The notes: generated by a model not told the origin, from the letters alone. Positions 35,068 to 43,670 are shown, counted from the stretch's first letter. The stretch is 64,000 bases of DNA from Clostridia bacterium (GCA_900767715.1 CAAGAD010000005.1:372001-436000), one strand, 5' to 3'. Numbers and translations are program-made.

Positions 35068-35673
35068 GTGACAAACTATCAAAAACAAATGGAGAATGTG
35101 ATTGCAAATTTGGCAGGCAAACCACGCCTTTTGTTGCACGCGTGCTGTGCGCCTTGTTCCATTTCTGCGCTGGAAAAGTTGGACAAATATTTTGATGTCA
35201 CTCTCTACTTTTACAATCCTAATATCGACAGCATTGAAGAATTTGACCTGCGACTCGCCCAGTTTGACAAACTTAAAGGCGTGTTCGAGTTTAAACTGGT
35301 AGCACAGAAATACGAGCACAGCGAGTTTTTGGACAAACTCTCCAACCTTGCCGACGAGCGCGAAGGCGGAGCGCGTTGCAAAGGCTGTATCGCTTTACGC
35401 TTGGCAAAAACGTTCCAGTACGCCAAGGACAACGGATTTGACTACGTCGCCACCACCCTAACGTCCAGCCCTATGAAAGATGCAGAATTTATCAACCAAA
35501 CGGGTTTAAAACTGGCGCAAGAGTTCAAAATTAATTATCTTGTTTCCGATTTTAAGAAGAAGGACGGGTATCTTCACAGTTTGCGTCTGTGCGAAAAATT
35601 GAATATCTACCGTCAACACTACTGCGGGTGTGAGTTTGGCAAGGCTCAACAAAATTTGGACGAAAAATTTTAA
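35068..35673 (+). CDS. queH: Epoxyqueuosine reductase QueH
   Basis: Reduces epoxyqueuosine to queuosine in tRNA (last step of queuosine synthesis), the non-B12 alternative to QueG. It has 201 residues. Cluster-binding cysteines are in HACCAPCS (residues 24-31), RCKGC and YCGCEFG. The start is GTG at 35068 with GGAG 10 nt upstream; an ATG seven codons later has no site. No other queuosine genes are in the window, so salvage from elsewhere in the genome is implied. Confidence 0.93.
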   Translation: MTNYQKQMENVIANLAGKPRLLLHACCAPCSISALEKLDKYFDVTLYFYNPNIDSIEEFDLRLAQFDKLKGVFEFKLVAQKYEHSEFLDKLSNLADEREGGARCKGCIALRLAKTFQYAKDNGFDYVATTLTSSPMKDAEFINQTGLKLAQEFKINYLVSDFKKKDGYLHSLRLCEKLNIYRQHYCGCEFGKAQQNLDEKF

Positions 35674-35691
35674 AAAATATGTGAAAAACTG

Positions 35692-35720
35692 TTGACACAC
35701 TTTTTCAGTTATGGTATATT
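35692..35720 (+). promoter_or_regulatory. Promoter of the Val-Gly-Cys-Leu tRNA operon
   Basis: TTGACA 35692-35697, 17-nt spacer, TATATT 35715-35720; tRNA-Val starts 21 nt later. Confidence 0.9.
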
Positions 35721-35741
35721 TGAGAAGTCAACAGCACATAT

Positions 35742-35817
35742 GGGAGCTTAGCTCAGCTGGGAGAGCGCCTGCCTTACAAGCAGATTGTCATAGGTTCGAT
35801 CCCTATAGTTCCCACCA
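35742..35817 (+). tRNA. tRNA-Val(TAC)
   Basis: 76 nt with CCA. Acceptor GGGAGCT/AGTTCCC (one G-T), anticodon loop CTTACAA, T-arm GGTTCGATCCC-type. Confidence 0.95.
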
Positions 35818-35824
35818 ATATTAT

Positions 35825-35899
35825 GCGGGAGTGGCTCAGTGGTAGAGCGTTACCTTGCCAAGGTAAATGTCGCGAGTTCGAATCTCGTCTTCCGCTCCA
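35825..35899 (+). tRNA. tRNA-Gly(GCC)
   Basis: 75 nt with CCA. Acceptor GCGGGAG/CTTCCGC, anticodon loop TTGCCAA, T-arm GAGTTCGAATCTC. Confidence 0.95.
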
Positions 35900-35947
35900 T
35901 TTTTTTATATAACAGAAAATTTTGTGCGTGCATATAAATAATTGTCT

Positions 35948-36022
35948 GGCACCATCGCCAAGTGGTAAGGCAAGGGTCTGCAAAACCCTTATTCCCCAGT
36001 TCGAGTCTGGGTGGTGCCTCCA
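35948..36022 (+). tRNA. tRNA-Cys(GCA)
   Basis: 75 nt with CCA. Acceptor GGCACCA/TGGTGCC, anticodon loop TCTGCAA-type within stem AGGGT/ACCCT, T-arm CAGTTCGAGTCTG. Confidence 0.95.
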
Positions 36023-36027
36023 AATGA

Positions 36028-36115
36028 GCCGATGTGGCGAAATGGCAGACGCAAAGGACTTAAAATCCTTCGGGGTGCAAACTCCATGTCGGTTCGAGTC
36101 CGACCATCGGCACCA
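36028..36115 (+). tRNA. tRNA-Leu(TAA)
   Basis: 88 nt class II tRNA with a variable arm (TTCGGGGTGCAAACTCCATG region) and CCA. Acceptor GCCGATG/CATCGGC, anticodon loop CTTAAAA. Confidence 0.95.
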
Positions 36116-36130
36116 ATTGTTGATTAAGTA

Positions 36131-36158
36131 AAGTAAACTAGCTAAGTTTACTTTTTTA
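36131..36158 (+). terminator. Terminator of the four-tRNA operon
   Basis: AGTAAACT / AGTTTACT stem followed by T6. Confidence 0.9.
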
Positions 36159-36175
36159 TTTTCATTTCGGTCTTG

Positions 36176-36305
36176 TCGGGCTCTCACTTGTATTCGGGAC
36201 CTCGTCAGCATTCGCTGACACCCGAAATACATGACTTCAAGAATACATAGATTCGGGACCAATTGTGATGGTCTATAAGTATTTTCTTATAGACCATCAT
36301 TTTTG
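36176..36305 (+). repeat. Hairpin element after tRNA-Leu, followed by a second terminator-like hairpin
   Basis: GTATTCGGG/CCCGAAATAC encloses GTCAGC/GCTGAC (36190-36230), matching the element next to tRNA-Gln(TTG). An ACCAATTGT copy at 36258-36266 repeats the junction after tRNA-Leu (36113-36121 region). Then ATGGTCTATAAG/CTTATAGACCAT (36268-36299) with a T-run forms a long terminator-like stem. No gene. Confidence 0.7.
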
Positions 36306-36444
36306 CATTTCCAGGGGCATTTTCGCCCTTTTTTTGAGCAATTTCATAGCAAATCATCAGCCCGAGTAACAAAGAACCCGTTGCCCGGTCTTTTTTATGC
36401 CCCAAAAAAGCGTAATTTCACACGAAGTTAGGACATACATGCTT
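36306..36444. other. Gene-free stretch before the metalloprotease promoter
   Basis: Contains a small GGGGCATTTTCGCCC hairpin with T7 (about 36312-36334), otherwise nothing recognised. Confidence 0.5.
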
Positions 36445-36472
36445 GACTTTTGAGTAATTTATGGTAGAATGT
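36445..36472 (+). promoter_or_regulatory. Promoter of the leader peptide/metalloprotease unit
   Basis: TTGACT 36445-36450, 16-nt spacer, TAGAAT 36467-36472; leaves a 5' region of about 310 nt before the protease start. Confidence 0.75.
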
Positions 36473-36565
36473 AAAGGATAAAATGTATCATATATTGGTA
36501 TGCGGAACTTTTAACGCCGAATAATCTGAAAAAATGCGAAATACAGGCAAAAGGAGTTGACAAGT

Positions 36566-36634
36566 ATGACATACACAAGGCAATTGAAGACGAGGAAGTC
36601 TGCCTATAATTTGAATAAGAGTAACGGAATCTGA
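36566..36634 (+). CDS. Putative 22-residue leader peptide
   Basis: ATG at 36566 with AAAGGAG upstream, encoding MTYTRQLKTRKSAYNLNKSN plus two residues, then TGA. It is rich in Lys, Arg, Thr and Asn. The stop abuts a hairpin (CGCACTGC/GCGGTGCG, 36636-36672) followed by ATTTTGCTTTT, which resembles an attenuator upstream of the metalloprotease gene. Whether it is translated is not known. Confidence 0.5.
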   Translation: MTYTRQLKTRKSAYNLNKSNGI

Positions 36635-36635
36635 C

Positions 36636-36682
36636 CGCACTGCTGCATAGGCTAAACGTATGGGGCGGTGCGATTTTGCTTT
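36636..36682 (+). promoter_or_regulatory. Attenuator-like hairpin
   Basis: 8-bp stem CGCACTGC / GCGGTGCG (one G-U), 21-nt loop, followed by a T-rich tract, located between the short leader ORF and the protease gene. Confidence 0.5.
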
Positions 36683-36786
36683 TATAAGAAACAGATATAC
36701 AACTTTAAAGCAGTTTAGGTTTTAACCAATGAAAAACCTATCATTTAAATCTTACTAACGAAAAAGTCAGAATGAGGTGGAACATA

Positions 36787-39700
36787 ATGAAAAAATATTT
36801 TGAAAAAGCAAGTATTGCTTTAATAATTGCTATGATGTTCATTCTTGCTATTTTTGGTGGCGCATCAATGAAAACTCATACAAACGCCGATAATGTAAAA
36901 TATAAAACGGCCGTGAACACTCAGGACGTCATGACGGCAAAAGGTACAAGAACTACAACGCAAGTAGAATTAGGGCAATATATAAGCCTTGGCAATTACA
37001 ACGGCAAAGATGTCGTTTGGAGATGCGTAAGCGTGGACGATAAAGGCTCGCTAATGCTTGCAGACAACGTAATCGACACACTTCCTTATGACGCTAAGAC
37101 CAACGACAACAACCGTTCTAAGTCGCACAGTCGCAACTATAATCGTGATAACCGTGGCTCCAACTATTGGAAAGACAGTAATATGCGTTCTTGGCTCAAC
37201 TCTACGGCAGTAGCGGGCGAAGTTAAGTGGTTGTGTGGCAACCCGCCAAGGGAAGGTTCTGTAAATGGAAATGCTTATGACCAAAAGGCAGGATTTTTGA
37301 ATGACTTTTCCAAAGCCGAGATTGCCGCAATGAAGAACGTGACTCAACGCTCAATTGTATCTCACCCTGAATACAATTTGGGATTTCACGATGGCGAAGG
37401 TCGCTCTGACTTGGAGTTTAATAGGGACATTGAGAACGTTGCCAACAACTTCGACAGCGCATACGGCGAAAACTCGACCGAAAAGGTTTTTCTACTGGAC
37501 GTTAAACAAGTCAATACCGTATGGAAAAATCTCGGAAATTATTATATAGCAAGAAATGAGCAAGGAGTGGCTTGGCCGTATTGGCTTAGAACGCCTTATT
37601 CCAAATGTAATCATTTGATGCGTTATGTGGAAACTAGTGGTTCTATTGAAAGTCATTATCCAATGACGGATTATATGGGAGTGAGACCTGCGTTTTATCT
37701 CGATTCAGACTATTATGTAACAACCTCCGGCGATGGTAGTGCGAGTAATCCTTATGTAGGCTCTGCGCCTGACAAAATCGAGGACGACTATACAGTAGCC
37801 GAGCCGGAAGATGACCCAAATCATGAGTGGGACATAAGCCTTGATCAACAACTCAGACTTACACTTGGTCCATATTATACTAGCGATGGCAAATACGCCA
37901 CCCCGACTATTCCTGTCTATACTATTCAAAAGACAAGAAGTGATACAGAGAATATGGTAATCCTAATTTGTGGCGAGGGTTATACCAAAAGTCAGCAACA
38001 AAAATTTATCGATGACGTCAAAAAAGTGTGGGAGGGCGCAATGCAGTACGAACCATATCGTAGTTATGCCGACCGTTTCAACGTTTATGCACTTTGCACG
38101 GCGTCAGAGTCTAGCTTCAACAGTGGTGGCAGTACGTTTTTCGACGTGGTTATTGATAAAAAGAGTGGTCCGATGATTTCAGTAAACAAGAGTGCTTGGA
38201 AAAACCATATTTTCGAACGCTGTATTGGACCTACATTTCTTGAGCAAATTCACGATGCCCATATCCCTAACAAAACTGATCCTGATACGTTTATTTGGGA
38301 TGATGATAAAATGTATCCGCCCTTTTATTATGTACATAAATATATCAATCAGTTTGCTGTACTAGTTAATACAACGCAAGATTTTGGTGGTTCGCATAGA
38401 AATTATAAAAGAGGTATTCATTATCTTATTACTCCGGCTGATAGCCCACGTGCGCAAAAGACTTTTACGCACGAACTTGGTCACGGATTGTTAGAACTTG
38501 GTGATGAATATATGACTACTGCAGCAGAATCAACTGACTATACTTCTCTAAATGTAGCATACACGCACGATCCTGAAAAAGTAAAATGGAAACAAATGCT
38601 AGGATTTAGAAAAACTTTTACATGCAATACATCTCCTTCTTACACTGCATACAATTCGAGTTGGGAATGCCTAATGCGTGACACCACCTATCAATTTTGT
38701 GAAGTATGCAAGTTGCAAGGTAGCAAGAGAATGTCGCAACTCATAGACGGCAAGAGTCTCTATGTTGCCGACCCCGAAGTCAAGAAATATACCGGACAGT
38801 ATTCTAAGCCGTCAGACTTTGAGGATACGACATATAACGGATATTATTATTTTGAAAATTATCGCAACAATGTGTTGTTAAGTGGGGTTGATAAAAATAA
38901 ATTCAACACGAGTATGGCGGGCCAGAAAATTCAACTTCGCACCATTGTTCAAAATCTTTCGGACACCACACAGCGATATGTTACTATGAAAATGTGGATA
39001 AAGCATGCTGATGGAAGCGTTGCAACTACGACCGGCGGACAAAGATTAGAAGAAACGCAAACTTTTACTATTCCTGTATGGAGCGAAAAGAGTAAGTTCT
39101 GGCCAAAGGGTGCTTTGAGTTATGAAGGTAGCAATATGAATTCGGGATTGGAAAATTGTGAACTCATTTACCAAATCCCACTTGATGCCGACTTAAAATA
39201 CGGCGATTATGTCGCTTTTGAAGTAACAGACGAAAGCGGAAATATTCTTGCTAACGACAACACCGAAACTCAAACTTATGCAAACATAAACATTGAGTAC
39301 AAGTTCGAGGACGGAACTCCAATGCCTAATGCAAATAAAGCCACAATTCCGGTTGCGGTAGGAAGCTACATTAATTGGACGGCTCCAGCTCAACTCTATG
39401 GGCATACTTTTGTTAGGGCAGAGGGACACGACCAAATGGTGAATGGGAGCGGTCAAACCGTGACGTATTATTATACCAAACAATCCAACGTTCATATACA
39501 CGACTGGGGAGAATGGAGAACAAACGGCAACGGAACGCATACTCGCACGTGTAGAACGGACAATTCTCACAGCGAAACTGCAAATTGTGTAGGTGGCAAT
39601 GCAACTTGTACGCACAAGGCAGTTTGTAACGTTTGCCACGGCGAATATGGGCAAGCAAAATCTCACGATTGGGGCAAAGCAACGTATACTTGGACGGACA

Positions 39701-40422
39701 CCGTTTGCAAAGCGGAAAGAGTTTGCAAGCACGACAGCGCCCATACTGAAAGCGAAACGAGTACTGCAACAGGAACGGTAATCAAAGCGGCAACCTGCAA
39801 AGAAAAAGGCAAAATGAAATATACCGCTACTTTTGAAAATACTGCGTTTACTAAGCAAGAAAAGGAAGTTGATATCGCTTTTGCTCCACATACTTTTGGA
39901 GCGTGGAAAGACGAAATTCCTGCAACAACGAAAGACTTTGGCACGAAAGGACATAAAGATTGCACGGTTTGCGGAAAGCACTTTGATAAAGACGGGGGCG
40001 AAATCACCGAACTTAGAATTGCCAAAATCGGCACGCATAACGTGGTAATAAACGGCGAAAGCAAATTCTATGCGCACGGCGAAAGCGTAACCGTAACGGC
40101 AGAAGATAAAGAAGGCAAAGAGTTCAAAGGTTGGAAAGACGAAAGCGGAAAAATCGTAAGCACCGACAAGAGTTATACCTTCAAGGTATCGGGAGAAAAA
40201 ACCCTTACGGCTGTATATAACGATAAGCCTTCGGGCGGTGGCGAAATCACTCCACCTGCTAAAAAGGACGTACTTTCGGGCGGACAAATTGCAGGCATTG
40301 TAATCGGTTCGGTAGCGGTCGCAGGAATCGGCGGATTTGCAATCTTCTGGTTCGCTGTCAAGAAAAAGAGCTTTGCAGATTTAATCACAGCAATCAAAGC
40401 ATTGTTCACCAAAAAGAAATAA
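36787..40422 (+). CDS. Membrane-anchored multidomain M64-type metalloprotease
   Basis: 1211 residues, start chosen at the ATG with GAGGTGG upstream rather than the frame opening at 36772. Order: signal/TM segment (residues 10-30); a DUF6273-like domain (to about 315, ending MGVRPAFYLD); an IgA-peptidase M64-type domain with zinc motif HELGHGLLELGDEY at residues 562-575; a Cys pair region (CEVC); a MucBP-like stretch; two Cys/His-rich DWG repeats (HDWGEWRTNGNGTHTRTC and HDWGKATYTWTDTVC); an InlB-type repeat (FKGWKDESGKIVS); and a C-terminal TM helix with a basic tail. It probably degrades host or surface proteins outside the cell. Its composition differs from its neighbours and it interrupts a tRNA-rich region, suggesting acquisition. 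Confidence 0.88.
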   Translation: MKKYFEKASIALIIAMMFILAIFGGASMKTHTNADNVKYKTAVNTQDVMTAKGTRTTTQVELGQYISLGNYNGKDVVWRCVSVDDKGSLMLADNVIDTLPYDAKTNDNNRSKSHSRNYNRDNRGSNYWKDSNMRSWLNSTAVAGEVKWLCGNPPREGSVNGNAYDQKAGFLNDFSKAEIAAMKNVTQRSIVSHPEYNLGFHDGEGRSDLEFNRDIENVANNFDSAYGENSTEKVFLLDVKQVNTVWKNLGNYYIARNEQGVAWPYWLRTPYSKCNHLMRYVETSGSIESHYPMTDYMGVRPAFYLDSDYYVTTSGDGSASNPYVGSAPDKIEDDYTVAEPEDDPNHEWDISLDQQLRLTLGPYYTSDGKYATPTIPVYTIQKTRSDTENMVILICGEGYTKSQQQKFIDDVKKVWEGAMQYEPYRSYADRFNVYALCTASESSFNSGGSTFFDVVIDKKSGPMISVNKSAWKNHIFERCIGPTFLEQIHDAHIPNKTDPDTFIWDDDKMYPPFYYVHKYINQFAVLVNTTQDFGGSHRNYKRGIHYLITPADSPRAQKTFTHELGHGLLELGDEYMTTAAESTDYTSLNVAYTHDPEKVKWKQMLGFRKTFTCNTSPSYTAYNSSWECLMRDTTYQFCEVCKLQGSKRMSQLIDGKSLYVADPEVKKYTGQYSKPSDFEDTTYNGYYYFENYRNNVLLSGVDKNKFNTSMAGQKIQLRTIVQNLSDTTQRYVTMKMWIKHADGSVATTTGGQRLEETQTFTIPVWSEKSKFWPKGALSYEGSNMNSGLENCELIYQIPLDADLKYGDYVAFEVTDESGNILANDNTETQTYANINIEYKFEDGTPMPNANKATIPVAVGSYINWTAPAQLYGHTFVRAEGHDQMVNGSGQTVTYYYTKQSNVHIHDWGEWRTNGNGTHTRTCRTDNSHSETANCVGGNATCTHKAVCNVCHGEYGQAKSHDWGKATYTWTDTVCKAERVCKHDSAHTESETSTATGTVIKAATCKEKGKMKYTATFENTAFTKQEKEVDIAFAPHTFGAWKDEIPATTKDFGTKGHKDCTVCGKHFDKDGGEITELRIAKIGTHNVVINGESKFYAHGESVTVTAEDKEGKEFKGWKDESGKIVSTDKSYTFKVSGEKTLTAVYNDKPSGGGEITPPAKKDVLSGGQIAGIVIGSVAVAGIGGFAIFWFAVKKKSFADLITAIKALFTKKK

Positions 40423-40440
40423 GATGAACTAAATAAGACA

Positions 40441-40477
40441 AGACCATCACTCGATAAAACGGGTGGTGGTCTTTTTT
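40441..40477 (+). terminator. Terminator of the metalloprotease gene
   Basis: AGACCATCAC / GTGGTGGTCT stem followed by T6. Confidence 0.9.
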
Positions 40478-40572
40478 GAAAATTACCGCCAAAAAGTACT
40501 TATCGTCCGATACACTCTCAAAAATCGCCCGAAAAACGAGATTTCGTAGTACACACGCAACTTAATTCAAGC

Positions 40573-40601
40573 AAAGCAGACTAACAATGTCTGCTTTTTT
40601 A
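40573..40601 (+). terminator. Second terminator-like hairpin
   Basis: AAAGCAGAC / GTCTGCTTT with a 7-nt loop then T-run. It has no gene directly upstream; it resembles the terminators that follow the tRNA operons and may be left over from before the metalloprotease arrived. The remainder of 40423-40753 shows nothing else. Confidence 0.7.
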
Positions 40602-40753
40602 ATTCTTCCGTTTAAGTTGAAATTATATATTGATGTCGCCATTGTTTATTATCTGCACACGAAAAGTTTGGCTATCTAAGGTTCAAATATATTGGTGCTT
40701 CCGCCTAATTGTTTAAGATTTGGAAATGGTGGCAAAGTTTGGGGCGCAATGGA

Positions 40754-40782
40754 TTTACTTTTTGGGGCGGAAATGATATAAT
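40754..40782 (+). promoter_or_regulatory. Promoter abutting the U32 gene start (leaderless)
   Basis: TTTACT 40754-40759, 17-nt spacer, TATAAT 40777-40782, then 8 nt to ATG. No Shine-Dalgarno fits. Confidence 0.75.
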
Positions 40783-40790
40783 GGTGGTGT

Positions 40791-42788
40791 ATGAAAATTT
40801 TATCTCCTGTTGGAAATTTTGTGAGTCTAAAAATGGCGGTGTATTATGGCGCGGACGAAGTGTATTTGGGCGTCAACAATTTTAATGCACGCAACAATAT
40901 CGAGGGGTTTACGCTGGACGACTTGGACGAAGTCGTGTGTTTTGCACACATTCACGGCGTGAAGGTTAATCTGGCGGTAAACATTCTTTTCCGCGACGAC
41001 GAACTCGAAGACGCGGTCAACCTTGTGATTGATGCATTCAATATGGGTGTGGATTGCTTCATTATTCAAGACCTTGGGCTAGCGCACATTCTGCACACCA
41101 ACTACCCCGAGATTGAGTTGCACGCCAGCACACAGTTGGGGCTTCATAACCTTGAAGGCGTGTTGAATGCGAAGAAGTTTGGCTTTAAAAGAGTGGTTTT
41201 GGCGCGAGAAACACCGCTGGAAGAAATCAAGCGCATAAAGGAAAATGCGGACGTTGAGATTGAATATTTCGCGCAAGGAGCGCTTTGCGTTTGTTTTTCG
41301 GGCAACTGCTATTTGAGTTCGTATTTGTTGGGTGCGAGCGGAAACCGCGGAAAGTGCAAACAACTGTGCCGTTTGCCATACAAACTGAAAAATCAGGGCA
41401 AGACGCTGGCGGAAGGCTATCTATTGAGCGCAAAAGATTTCAATATGTCCGCCGTCCTACCAAAACTTAACGACGCGGGCGTTGACGTGCTCAAAATTGA
41501 GGGGCGCGCTCGCCGACCATTCTATGTGGCGATGGCGACGATGGAATACAGAAAGGCGCTCGGCGGCAAGGGCGTGGACTTGCAAAACTTGGAACTAGCG
41601 TTCAACCGCGGGTTTACGGCGGGCTATTTCAACGGCAACGGCAACATTATCTCGCATTACAATAACCACATTGGCATTCACATTGGCGAAGTGGTTAATG
41701 TGAAAAAGGGCAAAAAGTTTGACGAGATAACTTTCTCATCTACTCGCCCACTGAGTGCGAAATCGTCTATCAAAATTTTTGACGGTGAAAAGGAAATTAG
41801 CACTATTGCCTTGTTTGATTTGAAGCAAAACGCAGATAGAACATACTTAGTCACCACCACCCAACCCGCCAAAAAAGGCAACTCGGTCAACCTAATTACC
41901 GATGCGGATTTGGAAAACGAGATTTTGGCGTTTGAGCACAAGAAAGATATAAAAATCTCTATCGAAGCGTTCGCGGGTGAAAAGATTGTGGCGAAAACAG
42001 ATTTCTATGGCGTTACGCTAGTCGGCGACGAACTGGAAAAAGCAAAGTCGCAAGCGCTGACGACGGACGAGTTGCAAGCCAACTTTGAGAGAAATGAGTA
42101 TTTCTCACCAACCATTGAACTGAAAACTGACGGCGTGTTTATGCCAAAGAGCAAACTCAACGAGTTTAGAAGGGCATTCTACTCTGTCATACTAGACGCG
42201 GTGAAGAACGCGCACAAGCACAGCCTTGCGCATTTAAATATCTGCACAGATTTGAGTTATCAAACTTTTGTCGATTTTAAAATTTTTGACGAGAACCCCA
42301 GCTTGACTCCCGCGAAAAACGTCGTTTACTCGCCAGAGATTTATGACGAGAATGAAATTGTAAGGTTGAAAGAGATGTGCAAATGTTTCGGCAAAAAACT
42401 CTATCTTGACTTGCCTAACTTTGCGCTCGAAGCCGATGTGGCGTATCTCAAAAAGTTGGTCGAGAAAAACGACATTCCGGTCATTGCAAACAATATGTAC
42501 GCGCTTGGGTTTGAGTGTGAAAAGGTGATTGGTGGCGGAATGAATGTGTTTAACAAATACACCGCTCACCTGCTCGGTTTGCCGGTGATGTGCAGTGAAG
42601 ATTGCTACATAAACAAGACGGCGTTCCCATATATGACGCTACGCCACTGCCCTATGAAAAACGACCTTAACGCAAATTGCGGACATTGCCCGTACAACAA
42701 GGACTATTACTTTGAAATGCAAAACGGCAAGGTGCTCAAACTGAAACGCAAGAAACTCTCAACTTGCACCTTCTATTTGACAGATTAA
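40791..42788 (+). CDS. U32-family protein, long RlhA-like form
   Basis: 665 residues. The N-terminal 400 residues are the U32 domain (MKILSPVGNFVSLKMAVYYGADEVYLGV), with the Cys set FAQGALCVCFSGNCYLSS and GKCKQLCRLPYK and the sequence VLKIEGRARRPFYV. The C-terminal part resembles the DUF3656-type extension and ends with CPMKNDLNANCGHCPYN. In this group RlhA hydroxylates C2501 of 23S rRNA, so a role in RNA hydroxylation is likely rather than collagen cleavage. It is monocistronic with a leaderless-type promoter. Confidence 0.88.
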   Translation: MKILSPVGNFVSLKMAVYYGADEVYLGVNNFNARNNIEGFTLDDLDEVVCFAHIHGVKVNLAVNILFRDDELEDAVNLVIDAFNMGVDCFIIQDLGLAHILHTNYPEIELHASTQLGLHNLEGVLNAKKFGFKRVVLARETPLEEIKRIKENADVEIEYFAQGALCVCFSGNCYLSSYLLGASGNRGKCKQLCRLPYKLKNQGKTLAEGYLLSAKDFNMSAVLPKLNDAGVDVLKIEGRARRPFYVAMATMEYRKALGGKGVDLQNLELAFNRGFTAGYFNGNGNIISHYNNHIGIHIGEVVNVKKGKKFDEITFSSTRPLSAKSSIKIFDGEKEISTIALFDLKQNADRTYLVTTTQPAKKGNSVNLITDADLENEILAFEHKKDIKISIEAFAGEKIVAKTDFYGVTLVGDELEKAKSQALTTDELQANFERNEYFSPTIELKTDGVFMPKSKLNEFRRAFYSVILDAVKNAHKHSLAHLNICTDLSYQTFVDFKIFDENPSLTPAKNVVYSPEIYDENEIVRLKEMCKCFGKKLYLDLPNFALEADVAYLKKLVEKNDIPVIANNMYALGFECEKVIGGGMNVFNKYTAHLLGLPVMCSEDCYINKTAFPYMTLRHCPMKNDLNANCGHCPYNKDYYFEMQNGKVLKLKRKKLSTCTFYLTD

Positions 42789-42893
42789 TGCTGACAAAAC
42801 GTACATTTGCCGACAAAATTTTTACAAACACTACAAACTTATACTAAAACCTAGGATTTTATATAAAATTCAAAGAATTTCTTAATATTTATA

Positions 42894-42921
42894 TTGCTTT
42901 TTGCCAAATTTGTGGTATTAT
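42894..42921 (+). promoter_or_regulatory. Promoter of the 42946 gene
   Basis: TTGCTT 42894-42899, 16-nt spacer, TATTAT 42916-42921. Confidence 0.6.
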
Positions 42922-42945
42922 ATCTTTAACATTGGGAGGGGACGT

Positions 42946-43230
42946 ATGAACCAAAACAATATCTACTCAAAGGTTTATGATAAAATGCTTGATATTGAAG
43001 ATATTTTCAATTTGAGAAAAGTGGCAACGATTGCATTTCTTAGTTGCCCACCTAGTTGTACGAAAGAGCAAATAGTTTCAATGGCTAGCAATGCCATTAA
43101 AGACGGAGTCGCCAACGGTCAAGTTCTTGCCATCTGTGGCGGACTTTACGAGACTGCACGTTCATACACGAAAAATTCAAATATTGCCAAGGGCGAGACT
43201 TCAATCGCTTCAAAAATGTTGAATAGTTAA
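42946..43230 (+). CDS. Hypothetical protein
   Basis: 94 residues; the start at 42946 has GGGAGGGGA upstream. Small helical protein with VATIAFLSCPPSCTKEQIVS and a Gly-rich AICGGLYETA. No family recognised. It has its own promoter and terminator. Confidence 0.7.
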   Translation: MNQNNIYSKVYDKMLDIEDIFNLRKVATIAFLSCPPSCTKEQIVSMASNAIKDGVANGQVLAICGGLYETARSYTKNSNIAKGETSIASKMLNS

Positions 43231-43238
43231 GAGAATTT

Positions 43239-43268
43239 AAAAAAGACTGCCGTATGGCAGTCTTTTTA
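43239..43268. terminator. Terminator, probably bidirectional
   Basis: AAAAAGACTGCC / GGCAGTCTTTTT. It serves the 42946 gene on the plus strand and could also end the small minus-strand gene at 43343. Confidence 0.88.
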
Positions 43269-43271
43269 AAC

Positions 43272-43333
43272 GTAGGCGGTCGCCTACACTTGCGGTATTA
43301 GTAATCTAATACCTAAATTGTGCCACTAGGCAC
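43272..43333 (-). repeat. Three consecutive hairpins after the small ORF
   Basis: GTAGGCG-GT-CGCCTAC (43272-43287), GTATTAG-TAAT-CTAATAC (43295-43312) and GTGCC-ACTA-GGCAC (43320-43333), each with a perfect stem. They lie between the stop codon of the 39-residue minus-strand ORF and the terminator. Confidence 0.7.
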
Positions 43334-43342
43334 TGCGTCGAA

Positions 43343-43462
43343 CTAGCCTTCTTGACTTGTGTTCGACTTGTTTGAACAGGCTCTACTTTTGTTAGAGTTG
43401 TTCTTTGCACTGTTAGTTTGAGATTTGTTTGAGCAATTTCTTGCACTGTCTTTCTTTCTCAT
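43343..43462 (-). CDS. 39-residue Asn/Ser/Lys-rich protein
   Basis: ATG at 43462-43460 with AGGGGG 5 nt upstream. The product starts MRKKDSARNCSNKSQTNSAK and ends in TSQEG, with a repeating N-S-K pattern and two Cys. The composition recalls small spore proteins, but there is no motif match, so this is only a suggestion. The 3' untranslated region carries three perfect hairpins and a terminator. Confidence 0.6.
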   Translation of the reverse strand: MRKKDSARNCSNKSQTNSAKNNSNKSRACSNKSNTSQEG

Positions 43463-43623
43463 TCTAACCCCCTTTTACAAACACATTGGCAACTTTTTTG
43501 TTGGATTATGTTTGCATAATTATATTGCGCCGTTTGCCGTGAGTTATTTGCGTCATTACGAATTTTCTTTGCTATTTTTTGGTAATTGTGAGAAATTGGT
43601 GCCAACTTTTTTGCAAAAAATGA
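43463..43623. other. AT-rich spacer between the small ORF and tRNA-Gly
   Basis: No gene or clear motif beyond probable promoter sequences. Confidence 0.5.
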
Positions 43624-43652
43624 TTGACTGTCGCCGTGTTGTGTGTTATTAT
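43624..43652 (+). promoter_or_regulatory. Promoter of tRNA-Gly(TCC)
   Basis: TTGACT 43624-43629, 17-nt spacer, TATTAT 43647-43652. Confidence 0.85.
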
Positions 43653-43670
43653 ATCAAAGTACGACATTGT

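Noticed and set aside
35774..36262. 162-codon minus-strand frame over the tRNA cluster
   Set aside because: Covers tRNA-Gly, -Cys and -Leu antisense; the resemblance of its translation to database tRNA-shadow proteins is an artefact.
39193..40287. 364-codon open frame on the minus strand opposite the metalloprotease
   Set aside because: Antisense shadow of a repeat-containing gene; no ribosome site and improbable Cys/Phe-rich composition.
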